This document shows positions 24,180-34,297 of a stretch of DNA of 38,714 nt, one piece after another. Every line of letters starts with the position of its first letter. Positions within the stretch are counted from its first letter, which is position 1. A program made the translations under genes and the position numbers. A model generated the notes under the pieces. It did no database searches. It saw only the letters and a program-made list of their open reading frames with translations, and had not been told where the DNA came from. This DNA comes from an uncultured Faecalicoccus sp. (lineage in GTDB: Bacteria > Bacillota_I > Bacilli_A > Erysipelotrichales > Erysipelotrichaceae): assembly GCF_944327125.1 (NCBI RefSeq), contig NZ_CALVGO010000009.1:1-38714 (forward strand), written 5' to 3'.

Positions 24180-26663
24180 TCATACCTCAAACAACGAAAG
24201 TTGTTCGCTTTCCTGATCATGGATCCATTGCCCGTTTTCAATTCGTTTTAATTCAACAGGAACGGAATAATTTTCCAGTTTCCCAAACGGATTGGAGAAG
24301 GTAGATTCACAAGACATCAAAGAGATCTGTACCGGTGTAAAGACAAGACGATCTTTTGATTCAATTACAATCTCTTTTTTCAAATCGCTGACTTCTATGC
24401 CAAAAAGGATCTGACTTGGATTGGATTTTATCCATTTACAAATCCGATTTCCTTTAGCTGGACGCTTGAAGGTGGCAATATTTTCCAGGCGAATTCGTTT
24501 GGCCTGTCCTTCGTCTGTAAATACAAGCAACTGATTTGAAAGATCCCTTACGACCAGTATATCGACAATTTCATCCATTTTTTCAAGATTCATGGATTTG
24601 ACCCCTTTGGAACGGGTCGAAATGCAAGGTACTTGATCGACCGGATAGCTTAACGCAAATCCATGACGGGTCAATAAAACGATTTGATCCGACATTGTCT
24701 CAGTGATCTGTACACGAACCATCTCATCTTTCGACCCAATCTTCATACAGGCCATCGTTTTATTGGCACGGGAAACCTGAAGATCCCTGATACTGCAGCG
24801 TTTGATCATTCCATATTTTGAAGCCAGAACAAGGTCGGTAGCCAGCTCAAAATCGCGCACTAATGCGCAGGAAATGATTTTCTCCGAAGAATCCATGCGC
24901 AGATAATTGCTTAAGTGTTTTCCCAGATCTTTCCATTTAGATTCTTCAATCGTATAGACCGGAAGATACCCATACGTTCCCCGATTGGTAAAGAACAATA
25001 GATTGTCCAATGTACTGGCCTGACCGTACCCAATCAAAATGTCATCGTCTTTTTTTCCTGTCATTGCATCCGATGAAGCATTGTAGGAACGAAGACTGAC
25101 ACGTTTTACGTAGCCATCTCTTGTCAGAGTCACCATCACCGCTTCATCAGGAATCATTGCCTTTTCATCAATAACGATTTCTTCGATATCTTTTTGGATC
25201 TTAGAACGGCGCGGTGTTACAAATTCTTTGTTGACTTCTTCCAGTTCCTGGATCAAAAGGGCATCGCGTTTTTTCGAATCGTGAAGGATCCCATTCAAAT
25301 AAGCAATCTCTTTTTGAAGAAGTTGGTATTCCTCCTTCAATTCTTTGATATCGGTGTGTGTTAAACGATACAGACGCATGACGACAATGGCCTCTGCCTG
25401 ATCCTTAGAAAAACCAAAACGAGAAATGAGATTGTTTTTGGCATCGGCCTTATCTTTGGAAGAGCGGATAATTTGAATGATCTCATCCATGACACTGACC
25501 GCTTTGATCAAACCTTCCAGAATATGCGCTCTGGATTGTTTGGCTTTTAAATCAAAACGGCTTCTTCTTAATACCACATCTTCTCGATGAGAAATAAACG
25601 AATCCAAGGCCATGATCAAAGACATCTGGACCGGTGCTTTATTGACAATGGCGATGACATTGTAGTTATAGGAAATCTGCAGATCGGTGTTTTTATACAG
25701 ATAATTTAAAATCTGTTCATCGGCACTGTCTTTTTTCAAATCGACAACGATCTTTAAACCATTTCTGTCACTTTCATCACGGACATCCAGAATTCCATCG
25801 ATCTTTTTATTGATGCGAATGTCATCGATCTTTTTGACCAGCTGGCTTTTGATGACCTCATAAGGAATTTCCGTAATGATCAGCTGTTTGATCGTTCGGG
25901 TCTGTTCGATATGGACCTTGGAACGAATCATGATCTTGCCTTTTCCATGTTCAAAGGCATCCTTGATTCCCGAGATTCCCATCACGATACCACCGGTAGG
26001 AAAATCAGGCCCTTTTACGATCTTCATAAGATCTTGTAAAGTGCAATCCGGATGCTGGATCCGATAAATGGAAGCCTGAACGACTTCGTTTAGATTGTGT
26101 GGCGGAATATTGGTCGCATAGCCCGCTGCGATTCCCGTGATCCCATTGACCAGAAGATTGGGATAACGGGCCGGCAATACCGTCGGTTCCATTTTCTCGT
26201 CCGAAAAATTGGGAGCCCATTCCACCGTATCTTTTTGAATATCCTGAAGCAGAAAATCGCTGATTTTTGATAAACGGGCTTCTGTATATCGCATGGCCGC
26301 TGCCGGGTCATCATCGATGGAACCGTTGTTTCCCTGCATATCAACCAATGGAGTCGTGATTTTCCAAGGCTGGGATAAACGGACCATCGCATCATAAACA
26401 GAACTGTCTCCATGTGGATGATAGTTACCAATCACGTTCCCAACCGTTTTCGCACTTTTGCGATACGGTTTATTATAAGTGTTTCCATCTTCATACATCG
26501 CATATAGAATACGTCGCTGTACCGGTTTCAGTCCATCACGGGCATCCGGCAGTGCTCTTTCCTGAATGATGTATTTTGAATACCGCGCAAAGCGATCGGC
26601 CATGATCTCTTCCAAAGAGTTTTTTAAGATATGCGATGTTTCCACAGTCTCTTTTTTAGTCAT
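24180..26663 (-). CDS. parC: DNA topoisomerase IV subunit A
   Basis: 827 residues. The breakage-reunion domain has the active Tyr126 in [12 protein letters not shown] and the quinolone pocket [17 protein letters not shown] (Ser87 and Asp91, the unmutated type). The [20 protein letters not shown] start and the pairing with a ParE-like partner place it with ParC rather than GyrA. The C-terminal beta-pinwheel covers about residues 490-810. Together with ParE it unlinks daughter chromosomes. Its start overlaps the parE end by 8 nt. Confidence 0.95.
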   Translation of the reverse strand: MTKKETVETSHILKNSLEEIMADRFARYSKYIIQERALPDARDGLKPVQRRILYAMYEDGNTYNKPYRKSAKTVGNVIGNYHPHGDSSVYDAMVRLSQPWKITTPLVDMQGNNGSIDDDPAAAMRYTEARLSKISDFLLQDIQKDTVEWAPNFSDEKMEPTVLPARYPNLLVNGITGIAAGYATNIPPHNLNEVVQASIYRIQHPDCTLQDLMKIVKGPDFPTGGIVMGISGIKDAFEHGKGKIMIRSKVHIEQTRTIKQLIITEIPYEVIKSQLVKKIDDIRINKKIDGILDVRDESDRNGLKIVVDLKKDSADEQILNYLYKNTDLQISYNYNVIAIVNKAPVQMSLIMALDSFISHREDVVLRRSRFDLKAKQSRAHILEGLIKAVSVMDEIIQIIRSSKDKADAKNNLISRFGFSKDQAEAIVVMRLYRLTHTDIKELKEEYQLLQKEIAYLNGILHDSKKRDALLIQELEEVNKEFVTPRRSKIQKDIEEIVIDEKAMIPDEAVMVTLTRDGYVKRVSLRSYNASSDAMTGKKDDDILIGYGQASTLDNLLFFTNRGTYGYLPVYTIEESKWKDLGKHLSNYLRMDSSEKIISCALVRDFELATDLVLASKYGMIKRCSIRDLQVSRANKTMACMKIGSKDEMVRVQITETMSDQIVLLTRHGFALSYPVDQVPCISTRSKGVKSMNLEKMDEIVDILVVRDLSNQLLVFTDEGQAKRIRLENIATFKRPAKGNRICKWIKSNPSQILFGIEVSDLKKEIVIESKDRLVFTPVQISLMSCESTFSNPFGKLENYSVPVELKRIENGQWIHDQESEQLSLFEV

Positions 26664-28587
26664 GGCGCACCTCCTTGATATAATCGTCTTCTAAAGTAAA
26701 GACAACATTATCTTCGATCCAGCTTCGACGCAGTTCCGCCTTGTCCCCCATCAGTTCATGGACCCGACGTTCCGCCATGATCGCATTTTCAATCGTGACG
26801 CAGATCAAAGTTCGAGTTTCAGGATTCATTGTCGTATCCCATAATTGGCTGGCATTCATCTCTCCCAGACCTTTATAACGGGTAATCGTATATCCCGACT
26901 GCAGCTCCTTTTTCTTTTCATCCAGTTCTTCATCCGTATAGAGATAATATTCGTGCTTTCCTTTCGCAATACGATATAAAGGCGGCAAGGCAATATATAA
27001 CATTTCCTTATCGATCAAGTCTCTCATATAACGATAGAAAAAAGTCAAAAGAAGGTTTTGGATGTGAGCCCCATCATCGTCGGCATCGGTCATGATGATC
27101 ACTTTATAATAATTGGAATCTTCGGCATTAAAGTTTTTGCCCACACCGGCTCCCAAGGCATGGATGATCGTATTTAATTCTTCATTTTTTTCGATATTTT
27201 CCAAGCTGGCTTTTTCCGTGTTCAAGACTTTTCCCCGCAAAGGAAGAATCGCCTGATATTTGGAATCTCGGCCCTGTTTGGCACTTCCACCCGCGGAATC
27301 TCCCTCTACCAGATACAGTTCTTTACGGCGGGCATCTTTGCTTTGGGCATTGGCCAGCTTCCCGGACAATACTTTCTCCGCTTTTTGTTTCCCTTTTCCT
27401 TTACGGGCTTCATCGCGAGCTTTTCTGGCGGCATTTCGAGCGTTGGCCGCCTTCACGATCTTGCGAACAAGAACATTGGCAATCTCTTTATTTTCTTCTA
27501 GAAAATAGCGCAGTTTTTCTCCTACGATTGCTTCCGTGGCTGTCTTTGCCTCCGGTGTTCCCAGTTTCTCCTTAGTCTGTCCTTCAAACTGTAGCAGATG
27601 TTCCGGTACCGTCAGATTGATTACCAGCGTTAAGCCTTCACGAATGTCTGCCCCTTCAAAACTTTTATCTTTCTCTTTGAGGAAGCCGTTTTTTCTTGCG
27701 TATTCATTAAAGGCCTTGGTGAAGGCAAGCTTGGCCCCCGTTTCATGAGAACCACCATCACGGGTACGTACCATATTTGTGAAACTAAAGACATTTTCCT
27801 GATAATCATCCGTATATTGAAAACAGCCTTTGATTTTGATCCCGTTGGATTCCCCTTCAAAACTCAATGGGGCATGCATCGGTGTATGATCCTTATCGAT
27901 TTCCTCGATAAATGCCTGCAAGCCATTTTCATACTGATATTTTTCTTCACGTTTTTCTTTTCTCAGATCCGTTACGATCATTTCCAATCCTTCCAATAAG
28001 AAGGCATCTTCCTGTGCTCTTTCACAGATCTTTGAATAAGAAAAACGATTTTGTTTAAAGATGCGTGGATCCGGTAAAAACTGAACCGTACTTCCCGTTC
28101 GATTTGTTTTTCCAACTTTTTGAAGCTTGCCAATCTTTTTGCCGCCATCTTCAAAAAGCATCGTCCAGACATCTTTTCCATCATAAACCGTCACTTTGCA
28201 CCATGAACAAAGGGCATTGACAACACTGGCCCCTACACCATGCAAACCACCGGCACTTTGATACCCGCCGCTGCTGGTAAATTTTCCTCCCGCATGCAAA
28301 ACCGTAAAAATGACTTCCAGGGTACTGACTCCAGACTTATGTTTACCCACCGGCATGCCTCGTCCATGGTCTTCCACTGTTACACTATTATCTTTATTCA
28401 ATGTGATATGGATAGAATTTCCATATCCGTTCAACGCCTCATCAATGGCATTGTCAACGATTTCCCACACTAAATGGTGCAGTCCCCTTGCGTCTGTTGA
28501 TCCAATATACATTCCAGGACGCTTACGGACCGCTTCCAGTCCTTCCAAGATTACGATACTGTTTTCGTCATATGTCTTATTTGGCAT
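26656..28587 (-). CDS. parE: DNA topoisomerase IV subunit B
   Basis: 643 residues. The GHKL ATPase part shows [27 protein letters not shown] and [14 protein letters not shown]. The TOPRIM part shows [16 protein letters not shown] and [11 protein letters not shown] with the metal-binding Asp residues. [14 protein letters not shown] near the C-terminus is also typical. The ATG follows AAAGGATGATCAC. Length and the adjacent parC favour ParE over GyrB. It is divergent from plsY, as in several other Bacillota. Confidence 0.95.
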   Translation of the reverse strand: MPNKTYDENSIVILEGLEAVRKRPGMYIGSTDARGLHHLVWEIVDNAIDEALNGYGNSIHITLNKDNSVTVEDHGRGMPVGKHKSGVSTLEVIFTVLHAGGKFTSSGGYQSAGGLHGVGASVVNALCSWCKVTVYDGKDVWTMLFEDGGKKIGKLQKVGKTNRTGSTVQFLPDPRIFKQNRFSYSKICERAQEDAFLLEGLEMIVTDLRKEKREEKYQYENGLQAFIEEIDKDHTPMHAPLSFEGESNGIKIKGCFQYTDDYQENVFSFTNMVRTRDGGSHETGAKLAFTKAFNEYARKNGFLKEKDKSFEGADIREGLTLVINLTVPEHLLQFEGQTKEKLGTPEAKTATEAIVGEKLRYFLEENKEIANVLVRKIVKAANARNAARKARDEARKGKGKQKAEKVLSGKLANAQSKDARRKELYLVEGDSAGGSAKQGRDSKYQAILPLRGKVLNTEKASLENIEKNEELNTIIHALGAGVGKNFNAEDSNYYKVIIMTDADDDGAHIQNLLLTFFYRYMRDLIDKEMLYIALPPLYRIAKGKHEYYLYTDEELDEKKKELQSGYTITRYKGLGEMNASQLWDTTMNPETRTLICVTIENAIMAERRVHELMGDKAELRRSWIEDNVVFTLEDDYIKEVRHD

Positions 28588-28611
28588 GTGATCATCCTTT
28601 CACGATTTTAT

Positions 28612-28640
28612 ATTATAACAATCAAATCCCCTTTATTCAA
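28612..28640 (-). promoter_or_regulatory. Promoter of the parE-parC operon
   Basis: A -35 TTGAAT (28635-28640), a 17-nt spacer and a perfect -10 TATAAT (28612-28617). Confidence 0.8.
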
Positions 28641-28710
28641 AGAGAAAATACATTCTCCACCTTATTTTTAGGGCACGATTTCAACATGAAGGAAACCCTA
28701 TGATTTTAAA

Positions 28711-28739
28711 TTTACATTTCTGTAAAAAATGTTTAGAAT
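28711..28739 (+). promoter_or_regulatory. Promoter of plsY
   Basis: A -35 TTTACA (28711-28716), a 17-nt spacer and a -10 TAGAAT (28734-28739), about 24 nt before the ATG. Confidence 0.65.
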
Positions 28740-28762
28740 ATTTATGAAAAGGTGATGTGATT

Positions 28763-29386
28763 ATGAATTTTCTTTATCTAATTCTGTCTATTTTATTAGG
28801 ATATCTTTTAGGGTCCATTCCTTTTGCCCTGGTGATAGGAAAAGTCTTCTACAAAACAGATATCCGCAAGTATGGTTCTGGAAATCTTGGCGGTACCAAT
28901 GCCGGACGAGTACTGGGAAAAAAAGCCGGTATCTCTGTCATTGCCTGCGATATTCTAAAGGTCGTGGTTGCGATGGGACTGGCTTCTTTGATTAGCACAT
29001 CGTGCAGTATCTGGTGCGGTGTCAGCTGTTGTATCGGCCATTGTTATCCTGTCTTTGCGCATTTCAGAGGAGGAAAAGCCGTCAGTACGATGTTTGGCTT
29101 TCTTGTTTCTCTATGGTTCTTTACCTTCCATGATGTAAGCTATGCCTTAGTACCGTTTGGATCCTTTATCGTATTGTTGTTTATCTTCAAATATGTTTCT
29201 TTAGCCAGTATCGGTGCTTCGATTACCAGCTGTATGTACATTACCGCACGAATCTTAGCCTTTGATATGGACAGTTTGTTTATCGTATTGGCCGGATGGA
29301 TCATGATGATCTTGATCATCTACCGACATCGATCCAATATTCAGAAAATCTTGACCGCCACCGAAAACAAAATTTCATGGCTTTAA
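28763..29386 (+). CDS. plsY: Acyl-phosphate:glycerol-3-phosphate acyltransferase
   Basis: 207 residues with about seven hydrophobic segments. The PlsY motifs are LLGSIPFALVIGK, the glycine-rich YGSGNLGGTNAGRVLG and CIGHCYPVFAHFRGGKAVST. It transfers the acyl group from acyl-phosphate to glycerol-3-phosphate at the membrane, the first step of phospholipid synthesis. The ATG at 28763 is preferred over the GTG at 28757 because AAAGGTGAT then has normal spacing. A terminator follows. Confidence 0.94.
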   Translation: MNFLYLILSILLGYLLGSIPFALVIGKVFYKTDIRKYGSGNLGGTNAGRVLGKKAGISVIACDILKVVVAMGLASLISTSCSIWCGVSCCIGHCYPVFAHFRGGKAVSTMFGFLVSLWFFTFHDVSYALVPFGSFIVLLFIFKYVSLASIGASITSCMYITARILAFDMDSLFIVLAGWIMMILIIYRHRSNIQKILTATENKISWL

Positions 29387-29400
29387 TTATTCCTTAAGAA

Positions 29401-29431
29401 AATCTCGCTAAAATAAAAGCGAGGTTTTTTT
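29401..29431 (+). terminator. Terminator after plsY, abutting the comK-like start
   Basis: The 9-bp stem AATCTCGCT/AGCGAGGTT (one G-T pair) with an 8-nt loop is followed by a T-run (29425-29431). The base after the run is the A of the next start codon, and the GAGG of the 3' arm is the only SD candidate for that gene. Confidence 0.85.
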
Positions 29432-29848
29432 ATGTCCGCTAACTATATTTATTATAACTACGCAACCAGTCAAGTCTGTACAGTAAAAGAAGAACGATCC
29501 AGCTATATCTGTTCACGAAGTGTGGAGCATTATTTTGATGAACTCTGCATTCTTCATGGTTCTACATTGGAAGGTCGAAAAAAAGCCTTTTCCAAATTAA
29601 TGGAACAAAAAAACTTTATCCCCGTTGTGGTTCAGGTCCATCCCCATGAAATTTATTTCCCGATCAAACCGATGAAAGATCCTCAAAACATCTGGATCTG
29701 TTATGAAGAAATCGAATCGATAGAACAAAAAAATAAGACATGCGTAATCCATTTCAAGGATCAAACATGTCTGGAATGTGAACATCCGCAAAGGATCAAA
29801 AATCAAATGCATCAAATCTTTCGCTTTTTAAAACGAAAAGACATTTAG
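29432..29848 (+). CDS. comK: ComK-family protein
   Basis: 138 residues, shorter than Bacillus ComK (about 190). The shared core reads from SYICSRSVEHYFDELC through HGSTLEGRKKAF, FIPVVVQVHPHEIYFPI and NIWICYEEI to IKNQMHQIF, matching ComK's GSSYAGRKAG, PPIMVDPSNQIFLFP, CGWISHVHV and FENQVY in order. ComK is the master DNA-binding activator of competence genes in Bacillus; the extended C-terminus is missing here. The only SD, GAGG, lies in the hairpin of the plsY terminator. Its stop overlaps the Rid gene stop on the other strand by 3 nt. Family assignment is fairly firm; a role in competence is inferred. Confidence 0.75.
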   Translation: MSANYIYYNYATSQVCTVKEERSSYICSRSVEHYFDELCILHGSTLEGRKKAFSKLMEQKNFIPVVVQVHPHEIYFPIKPMKDPQNIWICYEEIESIEQKNKTCVIHFKDQTCLECEHPQRIKNQMHQIFRFLKRKDI

Positions 29849-30276
29849 TCATGGCAATGCCCTGAGCACTCTTTACAGCCGTTGGAACAGGAACTTTCGG
29901 TATTTCTTTGTTCATAACGAAGTGTATTGACACCCAGTGCTTCAATGGAGACCAACGCATGATCCTCCAAGCCTTGAACTTCAACAATGGAACATGCGGG
30001 AAAAGGCTCTTCCAAAAAGTATTCGAAAGTTTTTAAAAACGCCTCTTTTAATTCGATATCTTTAAGATAAACGGTAAATTTCACCAGATGATGCATTTTT
30101 AAGCCCAGCGAAGAAATCGCATCAATGACCTTGTTGCAGGCCGTCATCGTCTGTTCTTCGATTGTCTCTCCCGAACCGGTCTGAGCACTGACATAAACAA
30201 AGTCACCTAAACTGACCGCTTTTGAAATGCAGTTTGTATTTTCCTGTTTTCCGGTCGAATTCAAAAATATATTCAT
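29845..30276 (-). CDS. Rid/YjgF-family protein with Cys-rich tail
   Basis: 143 residues. The Rid fold is seen in AVSLGDFVYVSAQTG, the DAISSLGLKMHHLVKFTVYL stretch and VSIEALG. The Arg that defines the imine-deaminase RidA group (in P-A-R-S) is replaced: the segment reads FPACSIVEVQGL. A 17-residue tail ESSCSNGCKECSGHCHD adds four Cys and a His pair not usual for the family; it could bind metal. It starts 11 nt after ftsK and is the last gene of the miaB-rnjB-ftsK operon. Deaminase activity is therefore doubtful. Confidence 0.85.
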   Translation of the reverse strand: MNIFLNSTGKQENTNCISKAVSLGDFVYVSAQTGSGETIEEQTMTACNKVIDAISSLGLKMHHLVKFTVYLKDIELKEAFLKTFEYFLEEPFPACSIVEVQGLEDHALVSIEALGVNTLRYEQRNTESSCSNGCKECSGHCHD

Positions 30277-30287
30277 CCTTTATCCTC

Positions 30288-32549
30288 CTACTCTTCTAAT
30301 GGATCTTCCAGCGTATTCTGAACCAGGATCTGACGAGGCTTGGACCCATTGGCCGGTCCAATAACTCCTTGTTCTTCCAAAGCATCGATCAAACGGGCCG
30401 CTCTGGAATACCCCACTGAAAATTTGCGCTGAATCAGTGAAGTGCTGGCTCTACGAGATTGTATCACAAAATTCTTCACTTGTTCATACAAAGGATCCGA
30501 ACATTCGGAAATGACATCTTCTCCCTGATTTTGAAGATCTTTTAACTGAATAAAGGCATCGTCATAATGAGGACTTGCCTGTGATTTAACATAGCGCGCA
30601 ATACGGCTGACTTCATCATCTCGAATAAAGACACCCTGGATTCGTTTAGGCGTGGTTTCTCCATTAGGAAGATACAGCATATCCCCATAACCAAGCAACC
30701 GTTCTGCCCCCGCCTGATCCAAAATCGTTCGCGAGTCCGTACTGGAACTGACCGCAAAGGCAATACGGGAAGGAATATTGGCTTTGATAACCCCCGTGAT
30801 AACATCCACGCTTGGTCGCTGGGTCGCAACGATCAAGTGGATCCCGGCAGCCCGGGCAAGCTGAGTGATTCGCTGAATGCTGGATTCAACTTCTTTGGCC
30901 GCCACCAGCATCAGATCCGCCAATTCATCAATGATGACTACGATACGAGCCAGGGGCTTTAAACTTTCATCCGGATGATCTAGAACATAATCATTATACG
31001 ACTGAATATTGCGGACACCTAAATGACCAAATAGATCGTAGCGGTGTTCCATGATCTGAACAATGACCTTCAAAGCCTTATTAGCCAAATCGCCATCCGT
31101 AATAACAGGAGCCAAAAGATGAGGAACGTCGTTATAAGGTGTAAATTCCACTTTCTTTGGATCGATCAAAACCAGTTTGATTTCATCCGGACGCGTTCGA
31201 AGCAAGAAAGAGGAAATAATGGAATTGACACAAACCGATTTTCCGGATCCCGTTGCCCCGGCAATCAGTAAATGCGGCATTTTATCCAGCTGTCCATAAA
31301 CACAGTTTCCCATCAAATCTTTTCCCAGACAGAACAACAATGTCTTATCCGAGAGATTTTTAGGAACATTGGCCATCAGCTCTTTCATCTGAACCTGTGT
31401 TTTTTCTGCATTTGGAATTTCAATACCTACAGCACTTTTCCCAGGGATCGGAGCTTCGATACGAATATCTTTGGCCGCTAAAGCCATTTTAATATCATAT
31501 TGCAGATTGCTGATGCGGTTGACACGAACCCCCAGTTCCGGCCGAATCTCAAATTTTGTCACACTCGGACCAATATGGATCTGGACCAGCGTCGCATTGA
31601 CGCCAAACTCCTGCAAGATCTCGATCAGCTTTTCGCCCTGTTGTCTTGCGTATTGAGCATTGGGATTGTTGCGGGAACGCTTTGGCATTTCATTCAAGAT
31701 CGTCATTCGCGGCAGCTTATAATTGGCATACGCTTCCTCTTCGTTGGCAATATATTCAGCCGGTTCCCAAGGTTCCTCCACCATTTCCGCTTCTTTTTCT
31801 CTGATTTTTGGTTCGATTGGTTCAGCAACGATAGGAGCCGATGGTTCCTCTATGAAAGTTTGAGAATCATCCGCATCAATAAACATCGACTGTTTCGTTT
31901 TTAATGGCTTCTCATCCGAATACACATTTTTCTTTTGCGTTTTTGGTTTTCTTTCTTTTGGCATAGATTGACGCTCTTTATAGAAAGAAAGCACAAGATC
32001 ATAAAACAAAAGTCCCAGTCCCATGACAAAGGTCAAAACGATCAAAACAATACAGCCGGTCCGATCAAAAAGCATATAGAAAAGACCTGTCAGTATAGCT
32101 CCAAAAAGTCCGCAAGTCGTATTTTGTGATCCCGATAGAATCGGTAAGAAGTTCTTGAAAATGTGCATCAAAGCACTCCAGGCTTCCTGATTTTGAATCG
32201 ACCGCAACCCTTCTACCATCAGCCACGATACCATCAAAACCAAGCATCCGATGAAATAACGGACGGGAATCTTTTTGAAGTCAAACTTAAACAATATCAT
32301 CACACAGACAAGAATCATTAACATAAAAACAATAAAAGTCAGTGATCCTGTCCATAGCGAAACAAACTGATGCAGAAAACCTCCAATGATCCCCAAGTGA
32401 AAAGCTCCTATGATGCCTAAGGCAATGCCACAAAATAGAAGACACACGCGCGCAAGTCTGGATTGTGTCTTGGATGCCTGTGTCTTTCTTTTTGCGGAGG
32501 TTGATTTTTTTCTTGATGCCGTTTTTTTACTTCTTTTGGCGGCTGCCAT
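30288..32549 (-). CDS. ftsK: DNA translocase FtsK/SpoIIIE
   Basis: 753 residues. A basic Lys/Ser/Thr-rich start (about 30 residues), four membrane helices up to about 195, an acidic linker, then the motor: Walker A AGATGSGKSVCVNS, Walker B VVIIDELADLMLVA, QRPSVDVITGVIKANIPSRI. The C-terminal winged-helix gamma domain (RRASTSLIQRKFSVGYSRAARLIDALEEQG) should read KOPS/SRS-type sites. It pumps chromosomal DNA through the division septum. It lies between rnjB and the Rid gene. Confidence 0.96.
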   Translation of the reverse strand: MAAAKRSKKTASRKKSTSAKRKTQASKTQSRLARVCLLFCGIALGIIGAFHLGIIGGFLHQFVSLWTGSLTFIVFMLMILVCVMILFKFDFKKIPVRYFIGCLVLMVSWLMVEGLRSIQNQEAWSALMHIFKNFLPILSGSQNTTCGLFGAILTGLFYMLFDRTGCIVLIVLTFVMGLGLLFYDLVLSFYKERQSMPKERKPKTQKKNVYSDEKPLKTKQSMFIDADDSQTFIEEPSAPIVAEPIEPKIREKEAEMVEEPWEPAEYIANEEEAYANYKLPRMTILNEMPKRSRNNPNAQYARQQGEKLIEILQEFGVNATLVQIHIGPSVTKFEIRPELGVRVNRISNLQYDIKMALAAKDIRIEAPIPGKSAVGIEIPNAEKTQVQMKELMANVPKNLSDKTLLFCLGKDLMGNCVYGQLDKMPHLLIAGATGSGKSVCVNSIISSFLLRTRPDEIKLVLIDPKKVEFTPYNDVPHLLAPVITDGDLANKALKVIVQIMEHRYDLFGHLGVRNIQSYNDYVLDHPDESLKPLARIVVIIDELADLMLVAAKEVESSIQRITQLARAAGIHLIVATQRPSVDVITGVIKANIPSRIAFAVSSSTDSRTILDQAGAERLLGYGDMLYLPNGETTPKRIQGVFIRDDEVSRIARYVKSQASPHYDDAFIQLKDLQNQGEDVISECSDPLYEQVKNFVIQSRRASTSLIQRKFSVGYSRAARLIDALEEQGVIGPANGSKPRQILVQNTLEDPLEE

Positions 32550-32568
32550 TTCATCAACTCCTTTAAAA

Positions 32569-34254
32569 TTACAAATTGATTTCTAAGATAACTGGCAAGA
32601 CCATCGGTCTTTTCGCAGTCTGTTTAAACAAATAGCGTGAGATTTTATCGCGAATCTCGTTACGAACGGTAAGATTATCATACGTTTTATCCTTTACCGC
32701 CTGCTGAATCGTATCTTCCATGATCTTGGCAACATCGGTTGAGATGTATTCGGCGTCCTTGACATAGATCAACCCTCTTGTTTGAATGTCAGGGCCATTG
32801 ATGATCTTCTTGGTCTTGGCGTCCAATCCGATGGCAAGGATCATTACTCCATCGGTTGAAAGGATTTCTCTATCTTTTAATACAACACCGGCCATATCCC
32901 AGTTTTCTTTTCCATCGATCATAACATCGTGAAGATCGAGCTCCATGGAACAGGAACGTAATTTTCCGTTTTCAAACGTTGCGACCTGTCCATTATCCAG
33001 TAAGATGATCTGATTTGGCCGATAACCCATTTCCAAGGCAATCTGTGAGTTCATATATAAATGGCGATACTCTCCTTTGACCGGAATATAATACTTAGGT
33101 TTCATAAGGAAGATCATCATCTTTAAATCTTCCTTGGATGGATGCATACTTAAAACATTTCGGTCCAGAACAATGATCTGCCCTTCTTCTTTGTAAATGT
33201 CATTTTCCATGGATTTGAACACTTTTTCCACACCCGGAATCACAGGCGAAGCAATGACAACAACATCGTTTTGATCAAATTCGATCTCTTCCACTTCATT
33301 ATTGGCAATGTTGGATAACGTCTTGAACAAAGATTTACCCTGACCGCTGATGATCACGACAACGTCTTCTTTGACCTCTGTTACTTTTTTAGGATCCAGG
33401 ATCAGCGAAGACGGGATCTCAAACCCCATTTCTTCCAGATCCGAAACCAATTCCCGAAGTTCTCGGGTATAAAAGATCATCTTTCGTTTGTATTGAATAC
33501 AGGAATCAATGATCTCCTGGACACGATAAACACTTTGCGTATATAAACTGACAAAAACACGTTTATGGTCATTTTGTTCCAGAACCTGACAAAATTTATC
33601 TCCTATACGATGATTCGGAGCCGTATGTCCGGTTCTTTCAGCGCCTTTGCTCTCCTGAAGAAGAACCAGTACCCCTTCATTTCCCAATTTTGAACAAGTG
33701 GTGAAATCACCGCGGTAGGCATCTTCCAGGTCGTCGTAATCCTCAATGAATTCTCCGGAATAAACGATATATCCCTGCGAGCTTTGAATCGCCAAACCAT
33801 AAGCTCCAGGATAGGCATGCGTCACAGGAAAGAAAACAACCTTATGACTTCCAATTTTTTTAGTATCATGACGTTTGATGGTATAGATCTTGGAACCTTT
33901 GATCCGTTCTTTTTTCAATACTCTGTGAATGGCCTTGCTGGTAAACGGTGAAGTATACACATTGGCATTGACATTCTTCAACAAATACGGAAGGGCTCCC
34001 ATAACATCATCGTGCCCATGGGTAATAAATACCCCCTGAATACGGTCTTTATTTTCGATCAGATAAGTAAAGTCCTGCACAATGAATTCGATTCCCAAAG
34101 ATTCTTTTTCTTCAGGAAATTTAATTCCGGCTTCAATGACATAAATATCCTGATCAATTTCGACAATGATCATATTTTTTCCATCTTCGTCCAGACCGCC
34201 AAGGGCAAAAATGCGGATTTTTTCTGTGGATAGATTATTATCTGTTTTTTTCAT
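32569..34254 (-). CDS. rnjB: RNase J family protein, J2-like
   Basis: 561 residues from the ATG at 34254, preceded by GAGGACTT; a longer in-frame start at 34506 would run into miaB and has no SD. The metallo-beta-lactamase/beta-CASP fold is clear (IFALGGLDEDGKNM, VFITHGHDDVMGALPYLL, YTSPFTSKAI, VYSGEF). The metal motif HxHxDH reads HGHDDV, and the later catalytic His of I-x-H-G-E-Y-R reads PVKGEYR. These losses are those of Bacillus RNase J2, the weakly active partner of J1. It is probably a subunit of an RNase J complex with a J1 encoded elsewhere. Confidence 0.9.
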   Translation of the reverse strand: MKKTDNNLSTEKIRIFALGGLDEDGKNMIIVEIDQDIYVIEAGIKFPEEKESLGIEFIVQDFTYLIENKDRIQGVFITHGHDDVMGALPYLLKNVNANVYTSPFTSKAIHRVLKKERIKGSKIYTIKRHDTKKIGSHKVVFFPVTHAYPGAYGLAIQSSQGYIVYSGEFIEDYDDLEDAYRGDFTTCSKLGNEGVLVLLQESKGAERTGHTAPNHRIGDKFCQVLEQNDHKRVFVSLYTQSVYRVQEIIDSCIQYKRKMIFYTRELRELVSDLEEMGFEIPSSLILDPKKVTEVKEDVVVIISGQGKSLFKTLSNIANNEVEEIEFDQNDVVVIASPVIPGVEKVFKSMENDIYKEEGQIIVLDRNVLSMHPSKEDLKMMIFLMKPKYYIPVKGEYRHLYMNSQIALEMGYRPNQIILLDNGQVATFENGKLRSCSMELDLHDVMIDGKENWDMAGVVLKDREILSTDGVMILAIGLDAKTKKIINGPDIQTRGLIYVKDAEYISTDVAKIMEDTIQQAVKDKTYDNLTVRNEIRDKISRYLFKQTAKRPMVLPVILEINL

Positions 34255-34297
34255 AAGTCCTCTTTCTAAATAGAAATTATCATTTGGTATTATTATA

